Source: Pantanalinema sp.
Lineage (GTDB): Bacteria > Cyanobacteriota > Sericytochromatia > S15B-MN24 > UBA4093
Reading direction: 5' to 3'
DNA: 64,000 nt
Assembly: GCA_036704125.1 (NCBI GenBank)
Contig: DATNQI010000028.1
Coordinates: forward strand, 1-64,000
Shown: one piece after another, positions 19,620 through 27,714 of the stretch
Layout of the letters: every line of letters starts with the position of its first letter
Position numbering within the stretch: the stretch's first letter is position 1
Notes under the pieces: generated by a model
The model's database searches: none
The model's input: only the letters and a program-made list of their open reading frames with translations
What the model was told of the DNA's origin: nothing
Translations under genes and position numbers: made by a program

Positions 19620-19997
19620 ATGAGCGCTTCTTCAATTGGGCGGACCCGCTGGGCGATCGCTGAAGGCTACCTACCCGCCTGGAGCCACGGCCCGGCCCCC
19701 GAGATGGTCAGCCACGAGGCGATCTGCCTGCTCAACACCTCGGATCGCGTCGCCCACGTCGCCATCACCGTGTACTTCAGCAACCGGGATCCGGTCGGGC
19801 CGTACCGCATCCAGGTCTCCGCGCGCAGGACGCTCCACCTTCGCATGAACGACCTGAGCGATCCGGAGCCGATCCCGGTCGGGACCGACTACGCAAGCGT
19901 CATCGAGTCGGACGTCCCCATCGTGGTCCAGCACACCCGGCTCGACTCGCGGCAGGCCGAGAACGCCCTGCTGAGCACCATCGCCTTCGCCGAGTGA
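19620..19997 (+). CDS. Sensory rhodopsin transducer (ASRT-family) homologue
   Basis: A 125-residue soluble protein clearly of the Anabaena sensory rhodopsin transducer family. The conserved blocks IGRTRWAIAEGYLP, SHEAICLLN, DPVGPYR and VPIVVQHTRLDSRQAENALL run through it, and the length matches ASRT. In Anabaena the protein binds the rhodopsin and acts on gene expression; related proteins are often encoded with carbohydrate genes and have been proposed to bind sugars. No rhodopsin gene occurs in this window. It is the first gene of an operon with an enolase-superfamily enzyme six bases downstream, an FAD/Fe-S oxidoreductase and a glucose dehydrogenase, which favours the metabolic role. Confidence 0.92.
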   Translation: MSASSIGRTRWAIAEGYLPAWSHGPAPEMVSHEAICLLNTSDRVAHVAITVYFSNRDPVGPYRIQVSARRTLHLRMNDLSDPEPIPVGTDYASVIESDVPIVVQHTRLDSRQAENALLSTIAFAE

Positions 19998-20003
19998 TCC
20001 GAG

Positions 20004-21092
20004 ATGCACGCACCGATCGAGCGAATCGAGGTCTCGGCCTACCGCATCCCGACGGATGGGCCCGAGGCGGACGGCACCATCGCCTGGGACGCGACGACCC
20101 TGGTCCTGGTGACGGCGCATGCGGGCGCGACGACGGGGCTCGGCTACACCTACGCCCACGAGGCGGCGGGCCTCGTCGCCCACAAGACACTCGCTCCTTT
20201 GCTCATCGGCCGGGACGCCCTGGACATCCCGGCCGCCTGGGAGGCGATGATCCGAAGCGTCCGCAACCTGGGCCGGCCCGGCGTGGCCAGCATGGCGATC
20301 GCGGCCGTGGACGCGGCGCTGTGGGACCTCAAGGCGAGGACCCTCGGGGTCCCGGTCGTCGGCCTGCTGGGGGCCGCGCGCGAGCGCATCGCGCTCTACG
20401 GCAGCGGCGGCTTCACCTCCTACTCCCTCGAACACCTCGCACGGCAGCTCGGAGGCTGGATCGACCAGGGGCTCACGATGGTCAAGATGAAGGTCGGCAG
20501 CGATCCGGCCGCCGACCTCGAGCGGGTGCGAGCGGCGCGGCGCGCGATCGGGCAGCAGGCCTCGCTCTTCGTCGACGCCAACGGCGCCTACGCGCGCAAG
20601 GAGGCCCTCGCCTTCGCCGCGGCCTTCGAGGCCTGCCAGGTGAGCTGGTTCGAGGAGCCCGTCTCCTCGGACGATCTCGAGGGGCTGCGCCTGCTGCGCG
20701 ATCGCGCCCCCGCGGGCATGGCCATCGCCGCCGGCGAGTACGGCTTCGATCCCCCCTACTTCCGCCGCATGCTCGAGGCCGGGGCCGTGGACGTCCTGCA
20801 GGCGGACGCCACCCGCTGCTGCGGCATCACGGGCTTCCTCAAGGCCGCCGCCCTCGCCGAGGCGCACATGATCCCGCTCTCGGCGCACACCGCCCCCAGC
20901 CTGCATGCGCACGTCTGCTGCGCGGTCCCTGGCGTCCGGCACCTTGAGTATTTCCACGACCACGCGCGCATCGAGCACATGCTCTTCGAAGGGGTCCTCT
21001 CGCCCGTGGACGGCGCGCTCGAACCCGACCGCAAGCGCCCCGGGTTCGGGCTTTCCTTCAAGCGCGCCGACGCGGAGCGCTACGCGATCTAA
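20004..21092 (+). CDS. Enolase-superfamily (mandelate racemase group) sugar-acid dehydratase/racemase
   Basis: A 362-residue enzyme with an N-terminal capping domain and a modified TIM barrel. The KxK motif K161-M-K163, metal ligands D191, E217 and E245, and the Asp268/His295 dyad place it in the mandelate racemase subgroup, which abstracts a proton alpha to a carboxylate. Neighbours (glucose dehydrogenase, ASRT-like protein) point to a sugar acid such as gluconate or a related aldonate as substrate, probably dehydrated to a 2-keto-3-deoxy acid. The exact substrate cannot be read from sequence. It is the second gene of the operon. Confidence 0.85.
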   Translation: MHAPIERIEVSAYRIPTDGPEADGTIAWDATTLVLVTAHAGATTGLGYTYAHEAAGLVAHKTLAPLLIGRDALDIPAAWEAMIRSVRNLGRPGVASMAIAAVDAALWDLKARTLGVPVVGLLGAARERIALYGSGGFTSYSLEHLARQLGGWIDQGLTMVKMKVGSDPAADLERVRAARRAIGQQASLFVDANGAYARKEALAFAAAFEACQVSWFEEPVSSDDLEGLRLLRDRAPAGMAIAAGEYGFDPPYFRRMLEAGAVDVLQADATRCCGITGFLKAAALAEAHMIPLSAHTAPSLHAHVCCAVPGVRHLEYFHDHARIEHMLFEGVLSPVDGALEPDRKRPGFGLSFKRADAERYAI

Positions 21093-21103
21093 GGAGGTAG
21101 GGC

Positions 21104-24100
21104 ATGCGCCAGTCACGCACGAGCCGAAAGACGGATCCCCGGATCGCCTTCTTTCGAGAGGGCGGCCAGGCAGCAGCGCTCGAAGCGGCGCTCGCCCAGC
21201 GCATCAAGGGCGAGGTACGCTTCGACGACGGCAGCCGCGCCCTCTACGCCACCGACGCCTCCAACTACCGCCAGGTACCAATCGGCGTCGTCATCCCCCG
21301 CGACGCCGAGGACGTGGTGGCGACCCTCGAGACCTGCCGCCGCTTCGGGGCTCCAGTGCTCGGGCGCGGCGGCGGCACCAGCCTCGCGGGCCAGGGCTGC
21401 AACGTGGCCGTCGTGCTCGACTTCTCGAAGGTCATGCATCGGCTGCTCTGGCTGGACCCCGAGGCGCGCTTGGCGAGCGTCGAGCCGGGCATCGTCCTGG
21501 ACCGCCTGAGAGAGGCAGCCGAAGCGCACGGGCTCACCTTCGGGCCGGACCCTGCCACCCACACCCACTGCACCCTGGGCGGGATGATCGGCAACAACTC
21601 GTGCGGCGTCCACTCGGTCATGGCCGGCCGTACCTCCGACAACGTCGAGACGCTGGGGATCCTGACCTACGACGGCCACCGGATGCGCGTCGGAAGGACC
21701 GACGAGGCGGAGCTCGAGCGGATCCTCGAAGCGGGCGGCGCGCAGGCCGAGCGCTACCGAAAGCTCCTCTCCCTGCGCGATCGCTACGCCCCCTTGATCC
21801 GCGCGCGCTTCCCGAAGATCCCGCGCCGGGTCTCGGGGTACGCCCTCGACGAGCTCTTGCCGGAGAACGGCTTCAACGTGGCCCGGGCGCTGGTGGGCAG
21901 CGAGAGCACCTGCGTCATGGTGCTCGATGCGACCGTCCGGCTCGTCCCCAGCCCCCCGGCGCGCAGCCTCCTGGTGCTGGGCTACCCCAGCGTGTTCGAG
22001 GCGGGCGATCACGTCCTCGAGGTCCTTTCGGCCGACCCGATCGGCCTCGAGGGGATGGACGATCGGCTCGTCAACGACATGACGGTGAAGGGGCTGCACC
22101 CGAGGGACCTGAAGCTCTTGCCGGATGGGCGCGGCTGGTTGCTCGCCGAGTTCGGCGGTGAGACCAAGGCCGAGTCGGACGCGCGCGCCCGGGCCCTGAT
22201 GCGAAAGCTCGCCAAGCTCGCGCATCCCCCCACCATGAAGCTCTTCGACGATCCGACCCAGGAGGCGATCGTGTGGCGGGTGCGCGAATCCGGCCTCGGC
22301 GCGACCGCGTTCGTGCCCGGCAAGCCCCTCACCTGGGAGGGCTGGGAGGACTCGGCGGTCGCCCCCGAGAAGCTCGGGGCGTACCTGCGCGCTTTGCGCG
22401 AGCTGCTCGAGACCTACGACTACGGCTGCGACCTGTACGGTCACTTCGGGCAAGGCTGCGTCCACACGCGGATCGACTTCGATCTCGAGACGGCCGCAGG
22501 CATCGAGAAGTTCCGCTCCTTCGTCTCCGACGCGAGCGACCTGGTCGTGAGCTTCGGGGGATCCATCTCCGGCGAGCACGGCGACGGGCAGTCCAAGGCG
22601 GAGTTCCTGGGAAAGATGTACGGCCCCGAGCTGCTCGAGGCCTTCGAGGAGTTCAAGGCCATCTGGGACCCCGAGGGCAAGCTCAACCCCGGCAAGATCG
22701 TCGATCCCTACCGCGTGGACCAGAACCTGCGCCTGGGCACCGGCTACCGGCCGCCCCAGCCGAAGACCCACTTCAAGTTCCCCCAGGACCAGGGCAGCTT
22801 CTCGCGCGCGACCCTGCGCTGCGTGGGGGTCGGCGAGTGCCGAAAGGAAAAGATGGGCACCATGTGCCCGAGCTACATGGTCACTCGCGAGGAGAAGCAC
22901 GCGACCCGCGGGCGCGCACGCCTGCTCTTCGAGCTGTTCCAGCAAGACGTGCTCAAGGGCGGCTGGCGCGAGCCGAGCGTCAAGGAGGCCCTCGATCTCT
23001 GCCTGGCCTGCAAGGGGTGCAAGGGCGAGTGCCCCGTGAACGTGGACATGGCGACCTACAAGGCGGAGTTCCTCTCCCACTACTACGAGGGCCGCCTTCG
23101 CCCGCGCGCGGCCTACGCCTTCGGGCAGATCCAGCGCTGGGCCGAGCTGGCCTCTCGGGTGCCCTGGCTCGCGAACCTCGCCACCCAGACGCCCCTCCTC
23201 CGCGAGGTCGCCAAGGCGATCGCCGGGGTGGCCCCAGCCCGCGCGATCCCGGCCTTCGCCCCCACGACCTTCAAGCAGTGGTTTTCCGAACGCGAGGCCA
23301 AGCGCACAAACGCCCCGCCGGTCGTGCTCTGGGCCGACACCTTCAGCAACCACTTCCAGCCCGAAGTGGCCATGGCCGCCGTGGAGGTCCTGGAGGACGC
23401 CGGCTTCCGCGTCGTGCTGCCTGGCGGCAAGCTCTGTTGCGGCCGCCCCCTCTACGACTACGGCTTCCTCGACCAGGCCGAGACGCAGCTCGCGACGATC
23501 CTCCGGGCCCTGCGCCCGGCCTTGCGCCGGGGCACGCCGATCGTGGGACTCGAGCCAAGCTGCGTGGCGGTCTTCAGGGACGAGCTCGGCAATCTCTTCC
23601 CCGACGACGAGGACGCCAAGCGCCTCAAGGAGCAGGTCTTCCTGCTCGGCGAGTTCCTGGTGAGCCAGGGTTACTCGCCCCCCGCGCTTGGGGGCCGCGC
23701 CATCGTCCAGGGCCACTGCCACCAGAAGGCGATCATGGGGATGGACGGCGACGCGACGCTGCTCAAGCGGCTCGGCCTCGACTTCGAGATCCTCGACTCG
23801 GGCTGTTGCGGCATGGCAGGCGCCTTCGGCTTCGAAGAGCAGCATCACGAGGTGGCCATGCAAGTCGGCGAGCGCGTCCTGCTGCCTGCCGTGCGCGAGG
23901 CCGACGCCGAGACCCTCGTGATCGCGGACGGCTTCAGCTGCCGCGAGCAGATCAGGCAGAGCACGCCCCGCAAGGCGCTGCACCTGGCCCAGGTCCTGAG
24001 CCTGGCCATCAGGCAAGGCGCCCCTCGAGGAGCGCCCGAGCCCGCGCGTGACGCGCCCCGCCGGCGTGCGCTGCTTGGGGCTGCCGGAATCGTCCTGCTG

Positions 24101-24142
24101 GGAGGAGCGCTCGCGTTCGCCTGGCGCCGGCGCGGACGCTGA
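21104..24142 (+). CDS. FAD-linked oxidase with C-terminal Fe-S and CCG domains (D-2-hydroxyacid dehydrogenase type)
   Basis: A 1012-residue fusion. An FAD-binding type 4 domain (GRGGGTSLAGQG near residue 87; HTHCTLGGMIGNNSCG) and FAD-oxidase C-terminal domain are joined to two [4Fe-4S] motifs (near residue 580 and in CLACKGCKGECP) and two cysteine-rich CCG domains (CCGRPLYDYG and CCGMAGAFGF). This is the Dld-II/GlpC-like layout for membrane-linked oxidation of 2-hydroxyacids with transfer to quinone. The last 25 residues form a hydrophobic helix flanked by arginines (LLGAAGIVLLGGALAF), which would tie the protein directly to the membrane and is unusual for the family. The operon context suggests a sugar-derived hydroxyacid. 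Confidence 0.85.
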   Translation: MRQSRTSRKTDPRIAFFREGGQAAALEAALAQRIKGEVRFDDGSRALYATDASNYRQVPIGVVIPRDAEDVVATLETCRRFGAPVLGRGGGTSLAGQGCNVAVVLDFSKVMHRLLWLDPEARLASVEPGIVLDRLREAAEAHGLTFGPDPATHTHCTLGGMIGNNSCGVHSVMAGRTSDNVETLGILTYDGHRMRVGRTDEAELERILEAGGAQAERYRKLLSLRDRYAPLIRARFPKIPRRVSGYALDELLPENGFNVARALVGSESTCVMVLDATVRLVPSPPARSLLVLGYPSVFEAGDHVLEVLSADPIGLEGMDDRLVNDMTVKGLHPRDLKLLPDGRGWLLAEFGGETKAESDARARALMRKLAKLAHPPTMKLFDDPTQEAIVWRVRESGLGATAFVPGKPLTWEGWEDSAVAPEKLGAYLRALRELLETYDYGCDLYGHFGQGCVHTRIDFDLETAAGIEKFRSFVSDASDLVVSFGGSISGEHGDGQSKAEFLGKMYGPELLEAFEEFKAIWDPEGKLNPGKIVDPYRVDQNLRLGTGYRPPQPKTHFKFPQDQGSFSRATLRCVGVGECRKEKMGTMCPSYMVTREEKHATRGRARLLFELFQQDVLKGGWREPSVKEALDLCLACKGCKGECPVNVDMATYKAEFLSHYYEGRLRPRAAYAFGQIQRWAELASRVPWLANLATQTPLLREVAKAIAGVAPARAIPAFAPTTFKQWFSEREAKRTNAPPVVLWADTFSNHFQPEVAMAAVEVLEDAGFRVVLPGGKLCCGRPLYDYGFLDQAETQLATILRALRPALRRGTPIVGLEPSCVAVFRDELGNLFPDDEDAKRLKEQVFLLGEFLVSQGYSPPALGGRAIVQGHCHQKAIMGMDGDATLLKRLGLDFEILDSGCCGMAGAFGFEEQHHEVAMQVGERVLLPAVREADAETLVIADGFSCREQIRQSTPRKALHLAQVLSLAIRQGAPRGAPEPARDAPRRRALLGAAGIVLLGGALAFAWRRRGR

Positions 24143-24163
24143 AGGCGCCAGAGAGGAGGCCCC

Positions 24164-25252
24164 ATGAGAGCCGCCGCCGTCGAGACCAGCAAGCCCGAGA
24201 GCCTTCACCTGGAAACCCTCTGCGCTCCCGAGCCCGCCCCGGACGAAGTGCGGGTGGACGTGCTCGAGGTCGGGCTGTGCGGCACCGACCGGGACATCGT
24301 CCTGGGCAAGTACGGCGAGGCGCCGCCGGGGGAGTCCTTCCTGATCATCGGCCACGAGAACCTCGGGGTCGTCTCGCGTGCGGGCTCAGGCGTCACCTCG
24401 TTACGCCCCGGCGAGCTCGTGGTCGCGACCGTCCGGCGCCCCTGCCCCGAGCTGTGCCTTAACTGCCAGGCCGGCGAGATCGACATGTGCCGCACCGGGC
24501 ACTTTCGCGAGCGCGGGATCAAGGGCATGCACGGCTACGCGGCCGAATCCTACGTCGAGAAAGAAGCGTACCTGGTCAGGGTCCCCGAGAGCCTGACCAG
24601 GGTGGCGGTCTTGCTCGAGCCCCTGAGCGTCGTGGAGAAGGCGCTGCGCGAGGTCTCGTTCGTCCAGGAGCGCCTCGTCTGGAAAGCCGAGCGGGCGCTC
24701 GTCACCGGCGCGGGGCCCATCGGGCTGTTGGCGGCGCTGGTGCTGCGGCTCAGGGGGATCGAGACCCACCTGGTGGATCTCGTCGAGGCGGATCACCCCA
24801 AGGCGCACCTCGCCCGGGCGCTGGGGGCGAGCTTCCACTCGAGCGACGCCCACCACGGGCTAGGCGAGCTGGTCCAGGGCATCGGTCGCCCCGACGTGAT
24901 CGTCGAGGCGACCGGGGTGAGCGCGATCTCCTTTCCGGCCATCCTGACGCTCGCGCCCAACGGCGTCCTCGTGAGGCTGGGGCTCAGCCCCTCCAGGCAG
25001 GCGCTGGCGCTGCCCGGCGACGTCATCAACCAGGTGATGGTGCTCGAGAACATCGCGGTGCTCGGCAGCGTCAACGCCAACATCCGGGACTTCGCCCGGG
25101 GCGTCGACGACCTGCTCGAGAGCGAGCGGCGCTTTCCGGGCTGGCTCGAGGGCCTGATCAGCCGCAGGATCCCCCTCTCGGCGCTGGATGCCGCCTTCGA
25201 GAAGGAGCCCGACGACATCAAGGTCGTGCTTTCGATCAGCCCTCCTCCTTGA
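24164..25252 (+). CDS. Glucose 1-dehydrogenase-type zinc alcohol dehydrogenase
   Basis: A 362-residue medium-chain dehydrogenase. Catalytic zinc ligands are C39 and H64-E65; the structural zinc uses C94, C98, C101 and C109. The nucleotide loop is TGAGPIG. The overall pattern (NLGVV, VRRPCPELCLNC, GMHGYAAES) is that of archaeal-type glucose 1-dehydrogenase, which oxidises aldoses to lactones with NAD(P). It is last in the operon, and together with the enolase-superfamily enzyme it outlines a non-phosphorylative sugar-acid route. Its 3' end overlaps the convergent oxidase gene by 17 bp. Confidence 0.85.
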   Translation: MRAAAVETSKPESLHLETLCAPEPAPDEVRVDVLEVGLCGTDRDIVLGKYGEAPPGESFLIIGHENLGVVSRAGSGVTSLRPGELVVATVRRPCPELCLNCQAGEIDMCRTGHFRERGIKGMHGYAAESYVEKEAYLVRVPESLTRVAVLLEPLSVVEKALREVSFVQERLVWKAERALVTGAGPIGLLAALVLRLRGIETHLVDLVEADHPKAHLARALGASFHSSDAHHGLGELVQGIGRPDVIVEATGVSAISFPAILTLAPNGVLVRLGLSPSRQALALPGDVINQVMVLENIAVLGSVNANIRDFARGVDDLLESERRFPGWLEGLISRRIPLSALDAAFEKEPDDIKVVLSISPPP

Positions 25253-26975
25253 TCCCCTCGAACATCTCGCGCAGGAAGGCGATCCCGTAGCCGGTCGCCT
25301 GCCCCCGCTCGATCTTGGGGGGGAAGGGGATCTCGTTCGGCTGGACGACGGCATCCACGATGGCGGGCTTGCCGGAGGCGATGGCGGCGCGCACGGCGTC
25401 GCGGGCGTCCTTGGGGTCCTCGACCCGGACGCCGAAGCCGCCGCAGGCCTCGGCGAACTTGGCGAAGTCGGGGTTGTGGAAGCGGATCCCGAACTCGGGG
25501 ATGCCCGCGACCTCCTCCTCGTACTTGATGAGGCCCAGCTTGGAGTTGTTGAAGACCACGACCACGATGGGCAGCGCGTACTTCACCGCCGTCGTGAACT
25601 CGCCCATCCCCATGACGAAGTCCCCGTCGCCCACCCCCGCGAGCACCTGGCGATCGGGACAGGCGAACTTCGCGCCGATCGCGTACGGCAGGCCGCACTG
25701 CATCGTCCCCATCAGGCCCGAGCCGATGAAGCGCTGGCGCCCGTTGACGAGGAAGTTCCGCGCCATCCAGACGGTGTTGGCCCCCGAGTCGGTCGCGATG
25801 ATGGCATCGTCGGCAGCGCACTCCTGGAGGGCCCGGGCCATGACCTGCGGGCGCATGGGGGTGCGCGAACTGGCGGCCTGCTGATCCATGATCTTGTTCC
25901 ACGCGCTGCGCGAGCGCTGGCACCGCTCGAGCCACTCGCGCGCCTCGTGCCGCTGGCACCGCTCGGCGATCGCGGGCACGGCCAGGTGGACGTCGGCGCA
26001 CAGGCCGATCGTCACCGGGTAGCGCTTGCCGATCTGGTAGGGGTCCTGGTCGATCTGGATGGTCACGCAGTCGGTGTCGTGGGGCAGGAAGTCGGTGTAG
26101 GGAAAGGAGGTCCCGAGCATCAGGAGCAGGTCCGCGTCGGCGATGGCCTCGACCGAGGGCCGGGTCCCGATCAGGCCCAGGCCGCCGAGCACGTGGGGGT
26201 CGAAGTCGGAGACGGTCTCCTTGCCCCACAGCGCCTTGACGATCGGAGCGCCGAGCTTGTCCGCCAGCCGCAGGAGGGCCGTCTCCAGGCCCTGGCACCC
26301 GCGCCCGACGAAGAGCACCGGGCGCTTGGCCGCGTCCAGGGCCTCGACCACCTTGGCGATCGCCTCGGGGTCCGGCGCGTGGGTGGGCTTCGAGAACTGG
26401 TGGTCGGCCCTGGGGGCGTTGCCGGGCAGGACCGAAAGCCCGAGATCCACCGGCACGCTGAGGTGAGCAGGCCCGCTGCGGGCGTAGGCGGCGCGAATCG
26501 CGCTGGAGGTGACGATCCGGGCGTTGAGCGAGCCGCCGAGCACCCCGTTCCAGACGGTGCAGTCGCCGAAGGTCAGGTAAGGGTTGTACTCCTGGTTCTG
26601 CTCGGTGCCGAGGCTGAAGGAGTCGGTGTTGCCCGTGAGCGCCAGGAGCGGGATCTTGTCCCGGTGCGCCTCGAAGAGGCCGTTGGTGAGGTGGGCGGCG
26701 CCGGGCCCCGCGGTCGTCAGGCAGGCGGCGAGCTTGCCCGTCAGCTTGGCGTAGGCGGTGGCCATGAAGGCGGCGTTCTCCTCGTGCCTGACCAGCACGA
26801 ACTTGATCCGGTCCCGCTCCTTGATCAGGCCGTTGATCAGGCCGTCGACGTTGTCGCCGGGGATGCCGAACACGACCTCGACCCCCCAGTCGGCCAGCGT
26901 CTCGATGATCGCCTCGCCGGTCGTCTTCTGGAGGCCGCTTCGAACCTGATCGAGCGGCGAGCGAGAAATGGGCAT
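25236..26975 (-). CDS. Thiamine-diphosphate-dependent pyruvate oxidase/dehydrogenase (PoxB-like)
   Basis: A 579-residue three-domain ThDP enzyme. The catalytic Glu65 sits in RHEENAAFMA, and the cofactor motif runs from GDGDFVMG to VVFNNSKLG. The middle domain is of the FAD-binding type found in pyruvate oxidases. Length and the C-terminal helix (YGIAFLREMFEGIK) resemble E. coli PoxB, whose C-terminus binds the membrane and passes electrons to quinone, giving acetate and CO2. Acetolactate synthase-like or sulfoacetaldehyde-type activity cannot be fully excluded. The ATG at 26975 follows GGAGGT. It is a single gene, convergent with the sugar operon. Confidence 0.8.
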   Translation of the reverse strand: MPISRSPLDQVRSGLQKTTGEAIIETLADWGVEVVFGIPGDNVDGLINGLIKERDRIKFVLVRHEENAAFMATAYAKLTGKLAACLTTAGPGAAHLTNGLFEAHRDKIPLLALTGNTDSFSLGTEQNQEYNPYLTFGDCTVWNGVLGGSLNARIVTSSAIRAAYARSGPAHLSVPVDLGLSVLPGNAPRADHQFSKPTHAPDPEAIAKVVEALDAAKRPVLFVGRGCQGLETALLRLADKLGAPIVKALWGKETVSDFDPHVLGGLGLIGTRPSVEAIADADLLLMLGTSFPYTDFLPHDTDCVTIQIDQDPYQIGKRYPVTIGLCADVHLAVPAIAERCQRHEAREWLERCQRSRSAWNKIMDQQAASSRTPMRPQVMARALQECAADDAIIATDSGANTVWMARNFLVNGRQRFIGSGLMGTMQCGLPYAIGAKFACPDRQVLAGVGDGDFVMGMGEFTTAVKYALPIVVVVFNNSKLGLIKYEEEVAGIPEFGIRFHNPDFAKFAEACGGFGVRVEDPKDARDAVRAAIASGKPAIVDAVVQPNEIPFPPKIERGQATGYGIAFLREMFEGIKEEG

Positions 26976-27224
26976 GCGCACCTCCAAGGATAGGGCGGAT
27001 CGCCGGACGGCGGGTGGATTCACGCCTCTAGCCTAGAGAGTCCCCCGCCTCCTGGCGATGGCCCAATCGCTCAATCCGTTCGAGAAAGTGCAGGAACATT
27101 CGCCCAAGGCCGGGAAGCGATCGGCCCCCTTGCCGCCGCCTGGCCCCTCCGGTCAGGCAAAAACGCGGGCCCTCCCGGGCGCATGCCAGGAGCAAGTATT
27201 TGGCGCCAGAAGGAAGCTTCCCTC
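26976..27224. other. Intergenic region upstream of poxB-like gene and helicase operon
   Basis: The stretch before the divergent genes is GC-rich and holds no supported ORF. It must contain the promoter of the minus-strand oxidase, but I cannot pick a convincing one. Confidence 0.4.
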
Positions 27225-27253
27225 TTTCCCATGAGGCCAGGTCCTGCTATGAT
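27225..27253 (+). promoter_or_regulatory. Promoter of the zinc-ribbon/DEAD-box helicase operon
   Basis: A good -10 box TATGAT lies at 27248-27253, with a weak -35-like TTTCCC at 27225-27230, 17 bp upstream. The predicted start near 27260 gives a leader of about 145 bases. Confidence 0.45.
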
Positions 27254-27259
27254 GGATCA

Positions 27260-27405
27260 GGATATCGGCGATAGGCCCTCAGGCCGGTTGCCACCATACG
27301 ATTGTTAAAAGTGGAGAGTCTGCGTTTAACAGCGCGGGCTCTTTCTTTTGCGAGACGCCCGGGCCAACCGGTCCGGGCCGCTCGTAAGAAGGGGGAAAAC
27401 CTACC
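27260..27405 (+). other. Long structured 5' leader of the helicase operon
   Basis: The leader contains a GTTAAA/TTTAAC inverted repeat (27304-27330) and a 9-bp GC hairpin with loop AACC (27357-27378), then AAGGGGGAAAA before the ATG. Long leaders that fold are typical of cold-induced RNA-helicase genes. The presence of the leader is inferred from the promoter position. Confidence 0.4.
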
Positions 27406-27690
27406 ATGGGCAAGAATTCGACCAAGGCCGAGAAGGCCAAGCGCAACCTCGAGTACGCCAAGACCCACAAGAAGAAGGCCGCTCCCACGCGCCGCTTCTC
27501 GCGTCCGGCTCCTAGCCCCACGGCTGCGCCTTCGACCGGCGCCCCCGTCGGCGGCGGCATGGGCGCTCCGCGCACCCTCTACCCCGCGGTGTGCAGCACC
27601 TGCGGCATCGAGACCACCGTGCCCTTCGAGCCGACCGCCGGCAAGCCGGTGCAGTGCCGCAACTGCTTCCAGCCCAAGGCGCGCGTCTAA
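27406..27690 (+). CDS. Small basic zinc-ribbon protein, helicase operon
   Basis: A 94-residue protein. Residues 1-35 are strongly basic and helical (many Lys/Arg), residues 35-58 are a Pro/Ala/Gly linker, and residues 60-90 form a zinc ribbon with C63/C66 and C84/C87. The layout suggests a nucleic-acid-binding protein. It lies 24 bp upstream of the DEAD-box helicase with a shared leader, so the two probably act together on RNA. I do not know a named family for it. Confidence 0.75.
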   Translation: MGKNSTKAEKAKRNLEYAKTHKKKAAPTRRFSRPAPSPTAAPSTGAPVGGGMGAPRTLYPAVCSTCGIETTVPFEPTAGKPVQCRNCFQPKARV

Positions 27691-27714
27691 CCCGACGCGA
27701 GGAAAGGAACCATA

